Shown here: in pieces, positions 43,721 to 55,298 of the stretch | How positions within the stretch are numbered: position 1 is the stretch's first letter | Layout of the letters: each line of letters opens with the position of its first letter | NCBI RefSeq assembly: GCF_004349085.1 | Contig: NZ_SMFM01000005.1 | Location: forward strand, 186,001 to 250,000 | DNA: 64,000 nt | Direction: 5' to 3' | Source of the DNA: Flavobacterium caseinilyticum | Lineage (GTDB): Bacteria > Bacteroidota > Bacteroidia > Flavobacteriales > Flavobacteriaceae | The notes under the pieces: generated by a model | Told to the model about the DNA's origin: nothing | Seen by the model: the letters and a program-made list of their open reading frames with translations, nothing else | Database searches by the model: none | Position numbers and translations under genes: made by a program

Positions 43721-44362
43721 TCAACGTAGAACTTCTTTAAGAACTTCTTTTAATTCACTTAACATCATCGCTGTAGCGCCCCAAACTATGTGCTCCTCAA
43801 TTTTAAAAGCCGGCACAGTGATATTGTCAGCGTAAGAAGTCGATAAATTCGTAGCAATTACAATCGCATCGTCTAAAAAAGTCGTCAAGGGTAACTCTAT
43901 AATATTTGCCACCTCGGCAGGTTCCGGTACAAACACAAGTTCTTCTTTACTGATGCCTAAAAAAGGATGTACCATAAAATTACTCGGCGGGATATACAAT
44001 TCCGTAAATGGTTTCAGAATTTCTATTTTGTCCGGATGAACTCCGACCTCTTCATGCGTTTCACGAAGCGCAGTTACAGCAAAATTCTCGTCTTCCAGTT
44101 CGTATTTACCTCCCGGAAATGCAATTTGTGCCGAATGAATTCCTTTATAAGAATTGCGGACAATCAGTACCAAATGTGCTTTGTCATTTTTAGGATAAAA
44201 AAGCATCAATACGGAGGCCATTCTCGGTTGATTATCCTCAGCATTGCTATTTTTTAAACGTTCCAATCGCTCTAAAGGCGCCATTTTCAAATGTGCATTA
44301 AATGCCGGAAGCTCGGCTTCAATTAATTTGGGAACATACCGTAAAAATTCTTGAAAATCCAT
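43721..44362 (-). CDS. Nudix hydrolase, CoA pyrophosphatase type
   Basis: 213-aa Nudix hydrolase of the NudL/YeaB-like group that splits CoA and derivatives to phosphopantetheine and 3',5'-ADP. The Nudix box GGKYELEDENFAVTALRETHEEVGV gives the GX5EX7REUXEEXGU signature. The preceding AQIAFPGGK matches the CoAse-specific region. The ATG at 44362 is preferred over the TTG at 44368, which lies inside a TAGACTTTG element. Only three bases then separate that element from the ATG, implying a leaderless or nearly leaderless message. Confidence 0.88.
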   Translation of the reverse strand: MDFQEFLRYVPKLIEAELPAFNAHLKMAPLERLERLKNSNAEDNQPRMASVLMLFYPKNDKAHLVLIVRNSYKGIHSAQIAFPGGKYELEDENFAVTALRETHEEVGVHPDKIEILKPFTELYIPPSNFMVHPFLGISKEELVFVPEPAEVANIIELPLTTFLDDAIVIATNLSTSYADNITVPAFKIEEHIVWGATAMMLSELKEVLKEVLR

Positions 44363-44454
44363 AATCAAAGTCTATTTTTGCACTCAGAACAGCACATAAA
44401 TATAAGTTAGAAAATACAATTTCACAAATTTTCTAATGCCAAAAAGTCATTATA

Positions 44455-44895
44455 ATGTACAGCAAAGAAGAAACCCAAAGATTAAAGCGAGAATTCTGGA
44501 TTGCATTCGCTGAAAAATATCCTCGAAAATGGGTATTATACGATACCAAAATCAAGGACTTTTCTTTTAAATTTTATGTAGACAACAAAAAAGCACAGAT
44601 CTTAGTTGACATTGAGCACCGAAGTGACGAAAAACGCATCGCTTATTTTGAGAAATTAGAAGCGCTAAAAAGTATTCTGGAAGAAGAATTTATTCAAAAT
44701 TTAGTTTTTGAGAAAAATTACACGCTGGAAAATGGTAAAACCATCAGCCGCATCTGGGTAGAAAAATTAGGAGTTGGCGTCAGCAATCGAAGTTATTGGG
44801 ACGAAATATTTGATTTCTACAATGATAAAATGAACGCATTGGAAATGTTTTATTTAGAATACGATGAATTTATAAAAGATATTGAAAAGCTATAA
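44455..44895 (+). CDS. DUF4268 domain protein
   Basis: 146-aa protein matching the DUF4268 pattern of Bacteroidota (REFWIAFAEKYPRKWVLYDTKIKDFSFKFYVDNKKAQILVDIEHR). DUF4268 domains elsewhere are fused to restriction-like or DNA-repair proteins and resemble PD-(D/E)XK folds, but this stand-alone form has no proven role. Mixed alpha/beta composition, no signal peptide, probably cytoplasmic. It is divergent from the Nudix gene and convergent with the 136-aa secreted protein. Confidence 0.75.
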   Translation: MYSKEETQRLKREFWIAFAEKYPRKWVLYDTKIKDFSFKFYVDNKKAQILVDIEHRSDEKRIAYFEKLEALKSILEEEFIQNLVFEKNYTLENGKTISRIWVEKLGVGVSNRSYWDEIFDFYNDKMNALEMFYLEYDEFIKDIEKL

Positions 44896-44977
44896 AACGG
44901 AAAATTTATTTCTGTTAAAAAAAAATGCATTATTATAGAAGCAAATTCTAATTAATGCATTTTTCGTTTATTTAAAT

Positions 44978-45388
44978 TTACATATTGAATATATTATAAA
45001 CTATAATCCGATTGTCATAATTGATATACATTTGTTTCCTGTTCGCTTGTTTTTTACGCGTAATGATAGAAACGGTGCAATTGACTCCTTCATTATCCTT
45101 ACAGGTAAAAGTGTAAACGACGTCGGCATCATTTTCTTCAACTGGCTGGTAATCGATAATTTCAAAAAGTTGAATGATTTGGGAATACACTACTATTCTG
45201 TTCTTATTAGTGTCCAATGTTACTAAAATATTGACCAGATCTAAGTCAGACCATTTTCCCCATTTCCCCTTCTCCGTTTTCTCCAAAACACTAAAACCCG
45301 AAGTTTTAAACTTATAATTCTGGCTGTAGGAATTTTGCAGTCCCAATGCTAAAAAAAGTAATACTATAAATATTTTTGTCTTCGTCAT
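44978..45388 (-). CDS. Secreted protein of unknown function (136 aa)
   Basis: Not recognised. A signal peptide (MTKTKIFIVLLFLALGLQNSYSQ) precedes about 113 residues with beta-strand character and two cysteines that could form a disulphide (FTCKDNEGVNCTVS). It ends VYNIFNM. It starts 6 nt after the stop of the FMN oxidoreductase gene, so the two are surely co-transcribed, although no functional link is evident. Confidence 0.65.
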   Translation of the reverse strand: MTKTKIFIVLLFLALGLQNSYSQNYKFKTSGFSVLEKTEKGKWGKWSDLDLVNILVTLDTNKNRIVVYSQIIQLFEIIDYQPVEENDADVVYTFTCKDNEGVNCTVSIITRKKQANRKQMYINYDNRIIVYNIFNM

Positions 45389-45394
45389 TCCTTA

Positions 45395-46342
45395 TCAATT
45401 ATAATCAAAATTCATTACTTCGTTTCTCGCGGTTTCAAAATCGGTTATCATTTCCTGAATAATAGCTTCCGCTGGTTTTATCTCGTGAATTAATCCGGCG
45501 ATTTGTCCAATTTCTAATTCTCCTTCGATTAAATCTCCTTCAAACATGCCTCGTTTTGCTCTTGCTCTTCCTAATAACGCAACTAGTTCCTCTTTTGTTG
45601 GACAGTTTTCATATAAATTTTGCACATCCTGGTAAAATTTATTTTTAATCAACCGAACTGGAGCGAGTTCCTTCAATGTCAATTGGGTATCACCTTCTTT
45701 TACATTAAGAATTGTTTCTTTAAAGTTAATATGTGCAGATGATTCCAACGATGCCGCAAATCTGCTTCCCACCTGCACCCCGTCCGCTCCCAAAACCATT
45801 ACTGCTAACATTCCTCGTCCTGTAGCAATTCCTCCGGCAGCAATCAAAGGAATAGTAATCTTTTCTTTGACCATCGGAATTAGCGTAAGTGTCGTTGTTT
45901 CTTCTCTACCATTATGCCCTCCGGCTTCAAATCCTTCAGCGACAATGGCATCGACACCTGCATCTTGCGCTTTTAATGCAAACACAGAGCTGCTGACTAC
46001 ATGCACAACAGTTATGCCATTTTCTTTCAAATACGAAGTCCATGTTTTTGGGTTTCCAGCTGATGTGAAAACAATTTTCACACCTTCATCGACGATAATT
46101 TTCATAATTTCTTCGATATTGGGATACAACATCGGTACGTTTACCCCGAAAGGCTTTGAAGTGGCCTTTTTACATTTTTGAATGTGTTCCCGTAAAACTT
46201 CCGGATACATGGAGCCTGCTCCTATCAATCCTAAACCTCCAGCGTTACTCACTGCACTAGCTAATTTATAACCGCTGTTCCAAATCATTCCTCCCTGAAT
46301 GATTGGGTATTTAATTTTAAAAAGTTTTGTGATATTGTTCAT
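45395..46342 (-). CDS. FMN-dependent nitronate monooxygenase / FabK-like enoyl reductase
   Basis: 315-aa TIM-barrel flavoprotein of the 2-nitropropane dioxygenase group. Conserved elements: IQGGMIWNSGYKLASAVSNAGGLG at the N-terminus, VAEGFEAGGHNGREETTTLTL (active-site EGxExGGH), and PLIAAGGIATGRGMLAVMVLGADGVQVGSRF (FMN phosphate site). EGxExGGH and the length are shared by FabK enoyl-ACP reductase II and nitronate monooxygenases, so the reaction cannot be decided from sequence alone. It lies between the T9SS subtilase (15 nt upstream) and the small secreted protein. Confidence 0.85.
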   Translation of the reverse strand: MNNITKLFKIKYPIIQGGMIWNSGYKLASAVSNAGGLGLIGAGSMYPEVLREHIQKCKKATSKPFGVNVPMLYPNIEEIMKIIVDEGVKIVFTSAGNPKTWTSYLKENGITVVHVVSSSVFALKAQDAGVDAIVAEGFEAGGHNGREETTTLTLIPMVKEKITIPLIAAGGIATGRGMLAVMVLGADGVQVGSRFAASLESSAHINFKETILNVKEGDTQLTLKELAPVRLIKNKFYQDVQNLYENCPTKEELVALLGRARAKRGMFEGDLIEGELEIGQIAGLIHEIKPAEAIIQEMITDFETARNEVMNFDYN

Positions 46343-46357
46343 GTATTATTGATGCTA

Positions 46358-47971
46358 CTATTTTTTGATTATTTTTCCCGTTTTAGACAAACCATCTGAC
46401 TCCATTTTATAAAGATACATACCCTGACTAAGAGATTTCAAAGAAATAGTGGATGATTGAGGTGTGATTTTTTGTTCTAAAACCTTTTGTCCAAAAATAG
46501 AATAAATGTATAGTATTCCACTGTCAAATTTTTCAGGTAACGAAACCGAAATATACTCACTGGCGGGATTTGGATAAATTATAAAATCATCATCAGAAAA
46601 GGATTCTACTACTAACTGATTACTCAATGCCAATGCAAAATCAGGAATTCCAAATCCATACTGATTATTGGGAGCGGCAAATCTATCAGCGGATTTTATT
46701 ACTAATTGTCTAATCTCGTGATTTGTTTTTTGTGGAAATGCCTGCCATAAACAAGCAATCATTCCTGCCATTATCGGACTTGAAAAAGAAGTTCCATTTA
46801 CTGTTACTATATTTCCCGCAGCATCCGAAACCACTGCTGCTTGTCCTTGTGCCATCACATCTGGTTTTATTCTGCCGTCGTACGAAGGTCCTATCGAACT
46901 GAACGCTGTCAAAACTTCTGCAGAATTTACTGCTCCAACTGTAATTACTGAAACTGCATCGGCCGGAGCGGCAATGTGCGGATCCGAAGAAGCACCGGAA
47001 TTCCCGGCTGCAGTAACCAATATCATTCCTCTGCTGAATGCAATTTCAGCTCCACGGGTTATGAATGCCGTTTTGCCGTCAATTTCCTTATAAGTATGAC
47101 TATACGCTGCATTATCATAATCAAAATAACCCAAAGACGTATTAATTATATCTACGCCCAAACTATCCGCTTTTTCAGCTGCTTCAACCCAAAGCGATTC
47201 CTCAACAGGATTTTCGGAAGTAGTGTCTTCGGTTATAAATAAATAATAGGAAGCATCCGGCGCAGTGCCCACCAACGCATTTTCTTTGTAACCGCCCATT
47301 GACGAAAGTACTAAAGATCCGTGTGTGCCGCCAGTATAAAAGTCAGGATTTCTTAAAACAAAATTATAGCCGCCCAAAATTTGCTTATTGTCTCTTAATC
47401 TTTGAAAAGGCTGCACAGTATTGACTCCGGGAAATCCAGAATCTAAAACAGCAATTATTTTACCGGAACCTGTATAATTTTGCTGGTGCAACTTTGATCC
47501 GTTGAGCATCTGAATTTGATTCAGTGACGAACCATAAGCATAATCAATTTTAGTTTTGCTCGTTTTATTTACTTTTTTAATTTTTGGTACCTTTGCAATT
47601 TTCCCAGCTGTATTCAGCGATTTGTCTGCAAAATCAATTTTACTGACAAATGAAAGCATAGCCAAAGAATTTATATTTGATTGTGTTCCTCGAACATGAA
47701 TAGCGTTCAGCCACTTGGACTTTGCCATAACAGTAATTCCAACAGCCGATTTTAGTTGATCAACATAAGTTTCTTCTACTGGAATATCTTTAAAATCTAA
47801 TGCAATATTTTGATTAGTTCTTCTGTCCAATGCTCTTTGAGAAAGCATTTTCAGTGGCGAATCCGAAAAGAATTGAGCGTTGGGCTTGGCATTAAAATAA
47901 ACCCAAGCATCTTGTTGAGAAAAGCTAGCAGTTGTGATTAATAAAAAAAGGAATAAATAGAAATTTCTCAT
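46358..47971 (-). CDS. Subtilisin-like serine protease with T9SS sorting domain
   Basis: Secreted S8 family peptidase of 537 aa. The start is set at the ATG at 47971, giving signal peptide MRNFYLFLFLLITTASFSQ; the longer frame adds a Cys-rich stretch of no sense. A propeptide region (about 20-160) precedes the catalytic domain with D177 (AVLDSGFPG), H217 (GGTHGSLVLSS) and S395 (NGTSFSSPIMAG). The tail from about 460 is a type A T9SS domain (FIIYPNPASEYISVSLP ... YSIFGQKVLEQK ... GMYLYKMESDGLSKTGKIIKK). It is probably cell-surface or extracellular. The FMN oxidoreductase gene follows 15 nt later. Confidence 0.93.
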   Translation of the reverse strand: MRNFYLFLFLLITTASFSQQDAWVYFNAKPNAQFFSDSPLKMLSQRALDRRTNQNIALDFKDIPVEETYVDQLKSAVGITVMAKSKWLNAIHVRGTQSNINSLAMLSFVSKIDFADKSLNTAGKIAKVPKIKKVNKTSKTKIDYAYGSSLNQIQMLNGSKLHQQNYTGSGKIIAVLDSGFPGVNTVQPFQRLRDNKQILGGYNFVLRNPDFYTGGTHGSLVLSSMGGYKENALVGTAPDASYYLFITEDTTSENPVEESLWVEAAEKADSLGVDIINTSLGYFDYDNAAYSHTYKEIDGKTAFITRGAEIAFSRGMILVTAAGNSGASSDPHIAAPADAVSVITVGAVNSAEVLTAFSSIGPSYDGRIKPDVMAQGQAAVVSDAAGNIVTVNGTSFSSPIMAGMIACLWQAFPQKTNHEIRQLVIKSADRFAAPNNQYGFGIPDFALALSNQLVVESFSDDDFIIYPNPASEYISVSLPEKFDSGILYIYSIFGQKVLEQKITPQSSTISLKSLSQGMYLYKMESDGLSKTGKIIKK

Positions 47972-48106
47972 AGGGATCGTTATTGAATAAACTGCAAAGA
48001 TTCTCACTACGTAGCAGATGGAATTGCAAGTACAGCTGTAAAAAAACATTTAAATTATAGTTAATGCAACCGTCTTTCCTGAAATTTATAAAAATAAAAT
48101 ACTAAA

Positions 48107-49297
48107 CTAAGAAATTACTCCCGAACCAACTAATTCATCCTCTAAATACCAAGCTGCAAATTGTCCTTCCGTTATTGCGGACTGAGGTTCGTCAAAGGCC
48201 ACGTACATCGCGTCTTCGAACTGATGCAAGGTGGCGCTTTGCAAAGGTTGTCTGTATCGGATTCTTGCCATTACTTTCATCGTTTCTCCATTGGCCAAAG
48301 CCAAATCTCTACGAATCCAATGTACTTCTTCGTTTTCGATACGCAATGCTTTTTTGAATAATCCGGGATGCTGACTGGTCAATCCGGTATAAATTGTATT
48401 GGTTTCCACATTTGTGGCTATTATGAATAATGGATCGGTCGTTCCTCCAACATTTAATCCTTTTCGTTGACCAATAGTAAAATAATGGGCACCTTTATGC
48501 TTACCAACTACTTTTCCCATTTGTGGTGTATACGGAATTTTCACTGCTTCAGATTTTAAATCTTCCTCTACACTTAAACCTATTGTCTTTTCAAAACTGT
48601 AAACAGGATCGCTTTTATCAATTTGAATTATGACTCCGTCTTTGGGTTGTAATTTTTGTTGTAAAAAATCCGGTAATCTAACCTTACCAATAAAGCACAA
48701 ACCTTGTGAATCTTTCTTTTCTGCGGTAATCAAATCCATTTGGGCCGCTATTTCACGCACTTCCGGTTTTGTTAATTCTCCGATAGGAAACAACGATTTA
48801 GACAATTGCTCCTGGGATAATTGACAAAGGAAATAGGATTGATCCTTATTAGTATCGGCACCGGCTTTAAGTTGATACACGGTTTCGCCATTCTCTTCGA
48901 TTTCACTTTTCTGACAGTAATGTCCGGTTGCCACAAAATCAGCACCAAGACTTAAAGCGATTTTCATGAAAACATCAAATTTTATTTCACGGTTACAAAG
49001 CACATCTGGGTTTGGAGTTCGCCCTTTTTCATATTCACTGAACATGTAATCCACAATTTTCTCTTGATATTCTTCGCTTAAATCTACTGTTTGAAAAGGA
49101 ATTCCTAATTTTTCAGCAACCAATAAAGCATCATTACTGTCTTCAAGCCACGGACATTCATTAGAAATAGTAACCGAATCATCATGCCAATTTTTCATAA
49201 AAAGACCTATGACCTCGTACCCTTGTTGTTGCAATAAGTACGCAGCAACACTTGAATCTACACCTCCAGAAAGTCCTACAACAACTCGCTTCATCAT
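48107..49297 (-). CDS. mnmA: tRNA 2-thiouridine(34) synthase MnmA
   Basis: ATP-dependent thiolase that installs sulfur at U34 of tRNA-Lys, -Glu and -Gln. The 396 aa contain the PP-loop [15 protein letters not shown] at residues 8-22, catalytic C101 ([11 protein letters not shown]) and C201 (SQGLCFIGK), and the typical FTIGQRKGL and QHPGLF elements of the central and C-terminal domains. Met1 or Met2 could be the start. TAnnTTTG is 27 nt upstream. Neighbouring genes are unrelated. Confidence 0.96.
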   Translation of the reverse strand: MMKRVVVGLSGGVDSSVAAYLLQQQGYEVIGLFMKNWHDDSVTISNECPWLEDSNDALLVAEKLGIPFQTVDLSEEYQEKIVDYMFSEYEKGRTPNPDVLCNREIKFDVFMKIALSLGADFVATGHYCQKSEIEENGETVYQLKAGADTNKDQSYFLCQLSQEQLSKSLFPIGELTKPEVREIAAQMDLITAEKKDSQGLCFIGKVRLPDFLQQKLQPKDGVIIQIDKSDPVYSFEKTIGLSVEEDLKSEAVKIPYTPQMGKVVGKHKGAHYFTIGQRKGLNVGGTTDPLFIIATNVETNTIYTGLTSQHPGLFKKALRIENEEVHWIRRDLALANGETMKVMARIRYRQPLQSATLHQFEDAMYVAFDEPQSAITEGQFAAWYLEDELVGSGVIS

Positions 49298-49323
49298 CCA
49301 AAAATTATATTTTTATACGGATG

Positions 49324-49331
49324 CAAAGTTA
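49324..49331 (-). promoter_or_regulatory. -7 element of mnmA
   Basis: TAACTTTG on the minus strand, 27 nt before the ATG at 49297. Confidence 0.5.
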
Positions 49332-49366
49332 CAAAAGATTTGCAACAGTAGTTGTTAAGGCCATTG

Positions 49367-50083
49367 TTAATTGTTTTTTGATTTTGTGGCATTTTCAGGA
49401 AAGCTCATATTGGTTTCTTTAACTAATTTTCCCTTTTCAAAAAACTGCCAAATTCCTGATTTTTTTCCATTGACAAATTGGCCGGTAGAAACTACATTTC
49501 CATTAGAATCTCTGAAGGTAGCCAAACCGCTATATAGATTATTCTTGAATGATGACTCCTCCAACAGAATTCCTTTCTCTGTGTATTTCTTATAAAAACC
49601 ATTTTTCAAATTGTTTTTATAACTGATTTCTTCCGCTATTTTGCCATTGAGATAAAAAACGGTTCGCAAGCCTTCTAATTTTCCCTTAACATAATTTTCA
49701 GTTGTCATAATGTTTTTGGAATTCAGATGATAATACTTCCACTGACCCTCAAATAATTTGTTAATGACTTTTCCTTCACTGACTTTATTCTTGGACTGAT
49801 TGTAAAAAATAGTATAAGCAGAGGCATCTTTAGCGTTAAATTCCCTTGTGGCAATTATAGATTTAGCTTTGGTATCATCATAAAAATTAAAAACACCTAT
49901 TTCTTTTCCATGAACAAAAGTACCTTCATACCGCGGTCTTTTTGATTCTTCATAAAATCCTTTCCATAATCCGTGTTTTTTTCCTTTTTCATCTAACTGG
50001 TTATAACTGTTCTGCGATATTATATTTTGGCTGAAGAGTATAAAAATTGCAAAGGCAAAAAAACTAATCTGATATTTTTTCAT
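49367..50083 (-). CDS. Exported MORN-like repeat protein (YwqK family)
   Basis: 238-aa exported protein: signal peptide MKKYQISFFAFAIFILFSQNIISQ, then about eight repeats of the MORN/YwqK kind with the pattern Y-x-N-G-x-x-x-x-x-x-Y-K (for example LDEKGKKHGLWKGFYEE, LNGKIAEEISYKNNLKNGFYKKY, NGKKSGIWQFF). The family is often labelled 'YwqK antitoxin', but the signal peptide and absence of a toxin gene make that unlikely here. A surface or periplasmic repeat protein is a better description. A TAnnTTTG element lies 54 nt upstream. Confidence 0.78.
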   Translation of the reverse strand: MKKYQISFFAFAIFILFSQNIISQNSYNQLDEKGKKHGLWKGFYEESKRPRYEGTFVHGKEIGVFNFYDDTKAKSIIATREFNAKDASAYTIFYNQSKNKVSEGKVINKLFEGQWKYYHLNSKNIMTTENYVKGKLEGLRTVFYLNGKIAEEISYKNNLKNGFYKKYTEKGILLEESSFKNNLYSGLATFRDSNGNVVSTGQFVNGKKSGIWQFFEKGKLVKETNMSFPENATKSKNN

Positions 50084-50137
50084 TATTTCTCGTTTTTACA
50101 TATTACAACAACAGTGACACTGTTATTTTTATTTTGA

Positions 50138-50145
50138 CAAATTTA
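50138..50145 (-). promoter_or_regulatory. -7 element of the MORN-like repeat gene
   Basis: TAAATTTG on the minus strand, 54 nt before the ATG at 50083. Confidence 0.5.
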
Positions 50146-50539
50146 CAATTTTACTTTGCTTATTTCTGTGCCATTATTTCACGATTCAATAGTTTAGGCA
50201 CTGAATCGTTAGAAAGTAGGATTCGATTCAAATTTTAGACCAAATCAATAATTTTCATCAAATTTCTTTATTTCCATAACAAATAAATTATTTAAAGTAT
50301 TTTATAAAATGTTTAATGTTCTTAAATTATTTTATTACAAATACTGTATCAAAAATACCAACGTTTACTCATGATACTGACTAACAATTGATTACATAAT
50401 GTTTTAAGTAATCATGTATAACGTAAACAAAGATAAAAAAAATCATAAAATTTCTAAATGTTCATCATTTTTAAATAAAAAATAAACAAAATCTAAAATC
50501 AATTTACTAATTTAGAAGTAACAAATAAACAACAACATT
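50146..50539. other. Intergenic region before the fasciclin gene, with nested inverted repeats
   Basis: Very AT-rich, no ORF. GATTAC/GTAATC (50390-50395, 50408-50413) sits inside GTTTAC/GTAAAC (50363-50368, 50423-50428), a possible operator or weak hairpin about 110 nt before the fasciclin start. No convincing promoter element was found for that gene. Confidence 0.35.
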
Positions 50540-51502
50540 ATGAAAAATGTATTTAAAATTAGAAATTTAGCGCTGATTGCATTATTTGCAATCCTAACAG
50601 TATCTTGTGATGACGACGATAACGATGTTGTTGTAGACAACACAATTACAGGAAAAGCATCTACAAATGCGAATTTAAGCATCTTGGTTCAGGCGCTTGT
50701 TCGAGCTGATTTAGCAACGACTTTGAAGGGTGCTGGTCCGTACACCGTTTTTGCACCCACAAATCAGGCGTTTACAACTTTCCTTGCCAGTAAGAATTAC
50801 GCAACGATAAACGATGTGCCAAAGGAAGCGTTAACTCAAATTTTGTTAAATCATGTTGTCACAGGTTCAGTGAAATCATCTGATTTAACGACTGGTTACA
50901 TTAAAACTTTAGGAAAAGGTTCGGCGTCTACTACTAATACCCTCAGTATGTATGTCAACACGAGTTCAGGTGTAAGGTTAAATGGAATTTCGAATGTTGC
51001 AACCGCTGACGTAATGGCTTCTAACGGAGTGATTCACATCGTTGATGCAGTTATTGATTTACCATCCATTGTTACTCATGCGGCTGCAAACGCCAGTTTT
51101 AGTACTTTAGTTAGTGTTCTAAACCGATCAGGTCAACCTGATTTTATAACTGCATTGTCCGCCGTAGGTCCTTTTACCGTTTTTGCACCAACAAATGCAT
51201 CGTTTATCGCCTTAGATTTAGAACTTGCACCGGGAGGAATTGCGAGTGTTTCAGCTGCAAATTTAACTAAGGTTTTACAGTATCATGTGGTGAGTGGTAA
51301 TGTATTAGCAGCGAGTTTAACCGAAGGACAAGTAATAACACCGCCGCTGCTAACGCCTTCTCAAACTTTCACGATTCAGCTAAGCGGCGGAGCAAAAATA
51401 AAAGATGCCAGAAATCGAACTTCAAATATAATTATTACTGATGTGCAAGCCTCAAATGGAGTCATTCATGCCATTGATAAAGTATTATTGCCGGCTTTCT
51501 AA
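50540..51502 (+). CDS. Fasciclin (FAS1) lipoprotein with two domains
   Basis: 320-aa lipoprotein. The lipobox AILTVSC ends at Cys23, followed by DDDDND, a strongly acidic surface-export signal. Two FAS1 domains follow (about 40-175 and 180-320), each with the H1 motif GPYTVFAPTNQAFTTF / GPFTVFAPTNASFIAL and the H2 motif SNGVIHIVDAVI / SNGVIHAIDKVL. FAS1 proteins mediate adhesion or matrix contacts. It is a single gene with a strong terminator 12 nt after the stop. Confidence 0.92.
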   Translation: MKNVFKIRNLALIALFAILTVSCDDDDNDVVVDNTITGKASTNANLSILVQALVRADLATTLKGAGPYTVFAPTNQAFTTFLASKNYATINDVPKEALTQILLNHVVTGSVKSSDLTTGYIKTLGKGSASTTNTLSMYVNTSSGVRLNGISNVATADVMASNGVIHIVDAVIDLPSIVTHAAANASFSTLVSVLNRSGQPDFITALSAVGPFTVFAPTNASFIALDLELAPGGIASVSAANLTKVLQYHVVSGNVLAASLTEGQVITPPLLTPSQTFTIQLSGGAKIKDARNRTSNIIITDVQASNGVIHAIDKVLLPAF

Positions 51503-51514
51503 ATAAAGAACAAA

Positions 51515-51546
51515 AAAAAAGCTCTCAGTAATATGAGAGCTTTTTT
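51515..51546. terminator. Bidirectional terminator between the fasciclin gene and yidC
   Basis: AAAAAAGCTCTCA pairs with TGAGAGCTTTTTT around GTAATA. It lies between converging stops at 51502 and 51552. Confidence 0.88.
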
Positions 51547-51551
51547 ATGAA

Positions 51552-53456
51552 TTATTTTTTCTTCTGTTGTGCCTTTTGAGCTTCGGCTTGTTCCATTACT
51601 TCCTGAAGTTTTTTCTGGAATTTTCCTTGTTTCTTCGGCTCTTTCAATTTGTTTTCTTGAATTTGAGCATGGATCTTATCACTATCGATAAAGTATCTTT
51701 TTATGACAATCATAATTCCAATAGTAATTAGATTCGAAATAAAGTTATATAAACTCAATCCCGCACCGTAACTATTAAAGAAAAACAACATCATTATTGG
51801 CGATACGTAGATCATGATTTTCATCATTTTTGCCATATCTGGCATTCCTTCTTGTTGTGGAGCAGCCATTTGTTGGTCACCAGAAGTCATTTTCATATAG
51901 AAGAAAATCGCAATCGAAGCAAGCACAGGAAACAAACTGATGTGATTTCCGTAAAAAGGAATATGAAAAGGCAATCGTATAACTTCGTCGAAAGACGATA
52001 AATCATCTGCCCATAGGAAACTTTTTTGTCTCAACTCAAAAGCTGAAGGGAAAAACTGAAACGAAGCATACATAAATGGTAATTGAATCAAAGCCGGAAT
52101 ACAACCTGCCATAGGATTCACTCCCGCTTTGTTATACAACTTCATTGTTTCCTGTTGCTTTTTCATTGGGTCTTTTTTGAACTTATCCCCCAACTCAGTG
52201 ATTTCAGGACGCAATACTTTCATCTTGGCTTGTGACAAGAACGATTTAAAAGTGATAGGCGACATTGCGATTTTTATAATTATTGTAAAAACAATAATCG
52301 CAATTCCGTAGGCAATGTAAGAACTCAAAAATCCGAATAACGGAATAAAAATAAACTTATTGATCCATCCGAAAATCCCCCAACCTAACGAGATAATTTT
52401 TTCAAGATTTTGATCGTAATCCTTTAAAGTTTTATAATCTGTTGGACCAAAATACCAACTCATTTTGTGATCTAATTCCCCATTTGTAAAAGCCAAAGGA
52501 ATATTAGCTTTGAATTGTTTGGTAAAAGTGGTATCGATTTGATCATCTATAACCAAGTTATCAGACTTCACTTTTGCAGCTTCCAAAGGTGTCTTTGATA
52601 AAAGAATGGTAGAGAAAAAGTGTTGTTTGAAAGCAATAAAAGTTGCTTTTTCCAAATCAGATTCTTCTGTTTGACCTAAACCGGCATAATCAATTTTTCC
52701 ATCCTCATGTTCGAAATAGATTTCAGTGTAACGGTTTTCATAAGAAACACTTTTTTCATTTCTGTACGTTTTCAAATTCCATTCTAAATCCAATGGTTTT
52801 GCCGTATTCAATACTTTATTCAACCCTTGAGAACGAATATCAAAACCAATCATATAATCGTTTGGCTTCAAAATGTATTTGTACTCCAAGAATTCATTGG
52901 CTCCCGCTTTCAATTTCATCGACAATATTTGATCTGCTCCAATTTTCGTCAAAGTAGGTTCAAAATACAAGTCTTTAGAATTTAAAGTACGATTATCGCT
53001 GGTTAGCAATTGTACATTTAAATTGGCATTATTGTCTTTTATTAGTTGCACTAATTGTCCGGAACCTTTTTTGAACTTTTCAAATTGTTTCAAAGTAGCC
53101 TCAATAATATATCCTCCTTTGTTGGCAATTGTAAGTTTTACTAAATCATTTTCGATCGTAGTTACACCTGCTTTTGCAGAAGGCAATGTAGCAGAATAAG
53201 CAAAATTCCCCAGCGTTTTTTGCAATTGCGCCAGTTGAGTTGAATCTCCAGTTGCTGCAACTGCAACCGTAGCTGTTGCCACAGTTTTTTGTTCTAAATC
53301 CTTGGCTTTAGCCTCTCTGATCAATAACTCTTTTTGTGCTTTTTCAGCCGCAACCACTTTTGGGTCAGGTTGATTTTGGTACATGATAAAAACCAAAATA
53401 CCAAAAATTAATGCAAAACCGATAATCGAATTGAGGTCGAATTTTTTTTGTTCCAT
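51552..53456 (-). CDS. yidC: Membrane protein insertase YidC
   Basis: Inserts and folds inner-membrane proteins, alone or with SecYEG. The 634 aa show the Gram-negative layout: N-terminal TM (residues 11-27, IIGFALIFGILVFIMYQ), a large periplasmic beta-sandwich (about 60-340), then five TM segments from about 360 to 580 with the hydrophilic-groove region (IAMSPITFKSFLSQAKMKVLRPEI and NPMAGCIPALIQLPFMYASF). A long basic Lys/Gln-rich tail (KQGKFQKKLQEVMEQAEAQ...) probably contacts the ribosome. It follows pyrG by 65 nt and is probably in the same transcript. Confidence 0.97.
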   Translation of the reverse strand: MEQKKFDLNSIIGFALIFGILVFIMYQNQPDPKVVAAEKAQKELLIREAKAKDLEQKTVATATVAVAATGDSTQLAQLQKTLGNFAYSATLPSAKAGVTTIENDLVKLTIANKGGYIIEATLKQFEKFKKGSGQLVQLIKDNNANLNVQLLTSDNRTLNSKDLYFEPTLTKIGADQILSMKLKAGANEFLEYKYILKPNDYMIGFDIRSQGLNKVLNTAKPLDLEWNLKTYRNEKSVSYENRYTEIYFEHEDGKIDYAGLGQTEESDLEKATFIAFKQHFFSTILLSKTPLEAAKVKSDNLVIDDQIDTTFTKQFKANIPLAFTNGELDHKMSWYFGPTDYKTLKDYDQNLEKIISLGWGIFGWINKFIFIPLFGFLSSYIAYGIAIIVFTIIIKIAMSPITFKSFLSQAKMKVLRPEITELGDKFKKDPMKKQQETMKLYNKAGVNPMAGCIPALIQLPFMYASFQFFPSAFELRQKSFLWADDLSSFDEVIRLPFHIPFYGNHISLFPVLASIAIFFYMKMTSGDQQMAAPQQEGMPDMAKMMKIMIYVSPIMMLFFFNSYGAGLSLYNFISNLITIGIMIVIKRYFIDSDKIHAQIQENKLKEPKKQGKFQKKLQEVMEQAEAQKAQQKKK

Positions 53457-53521
53457 TATTATATTTAAAAAAGTTTAATCTATTAGTATGAAGTTTGATG
53501 AATTGTTTCAAAAAACAACAA

Positions 53522-55216
<1,695 letters not shown>

Positions 55217-55298
55217 TTAGATTTTCAGACTCTTTTTTGGCTAAAAAAATGTAAAATTCTATCCGCTAAAAATCCTAAAGAGTTCGAGAAAGTCTAAA

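Noticed and set aside
48175..48361. Two overlapping plus-strand frames inside mnmA
   Set aside because: Antisense shadows of a well-supported gene with intact catalytic residues.
49367..50083. Toxin-antitoxin system from the YwqK label
   Set aside because: The product has a signal peptide and there is no toxin-like gene beside it.
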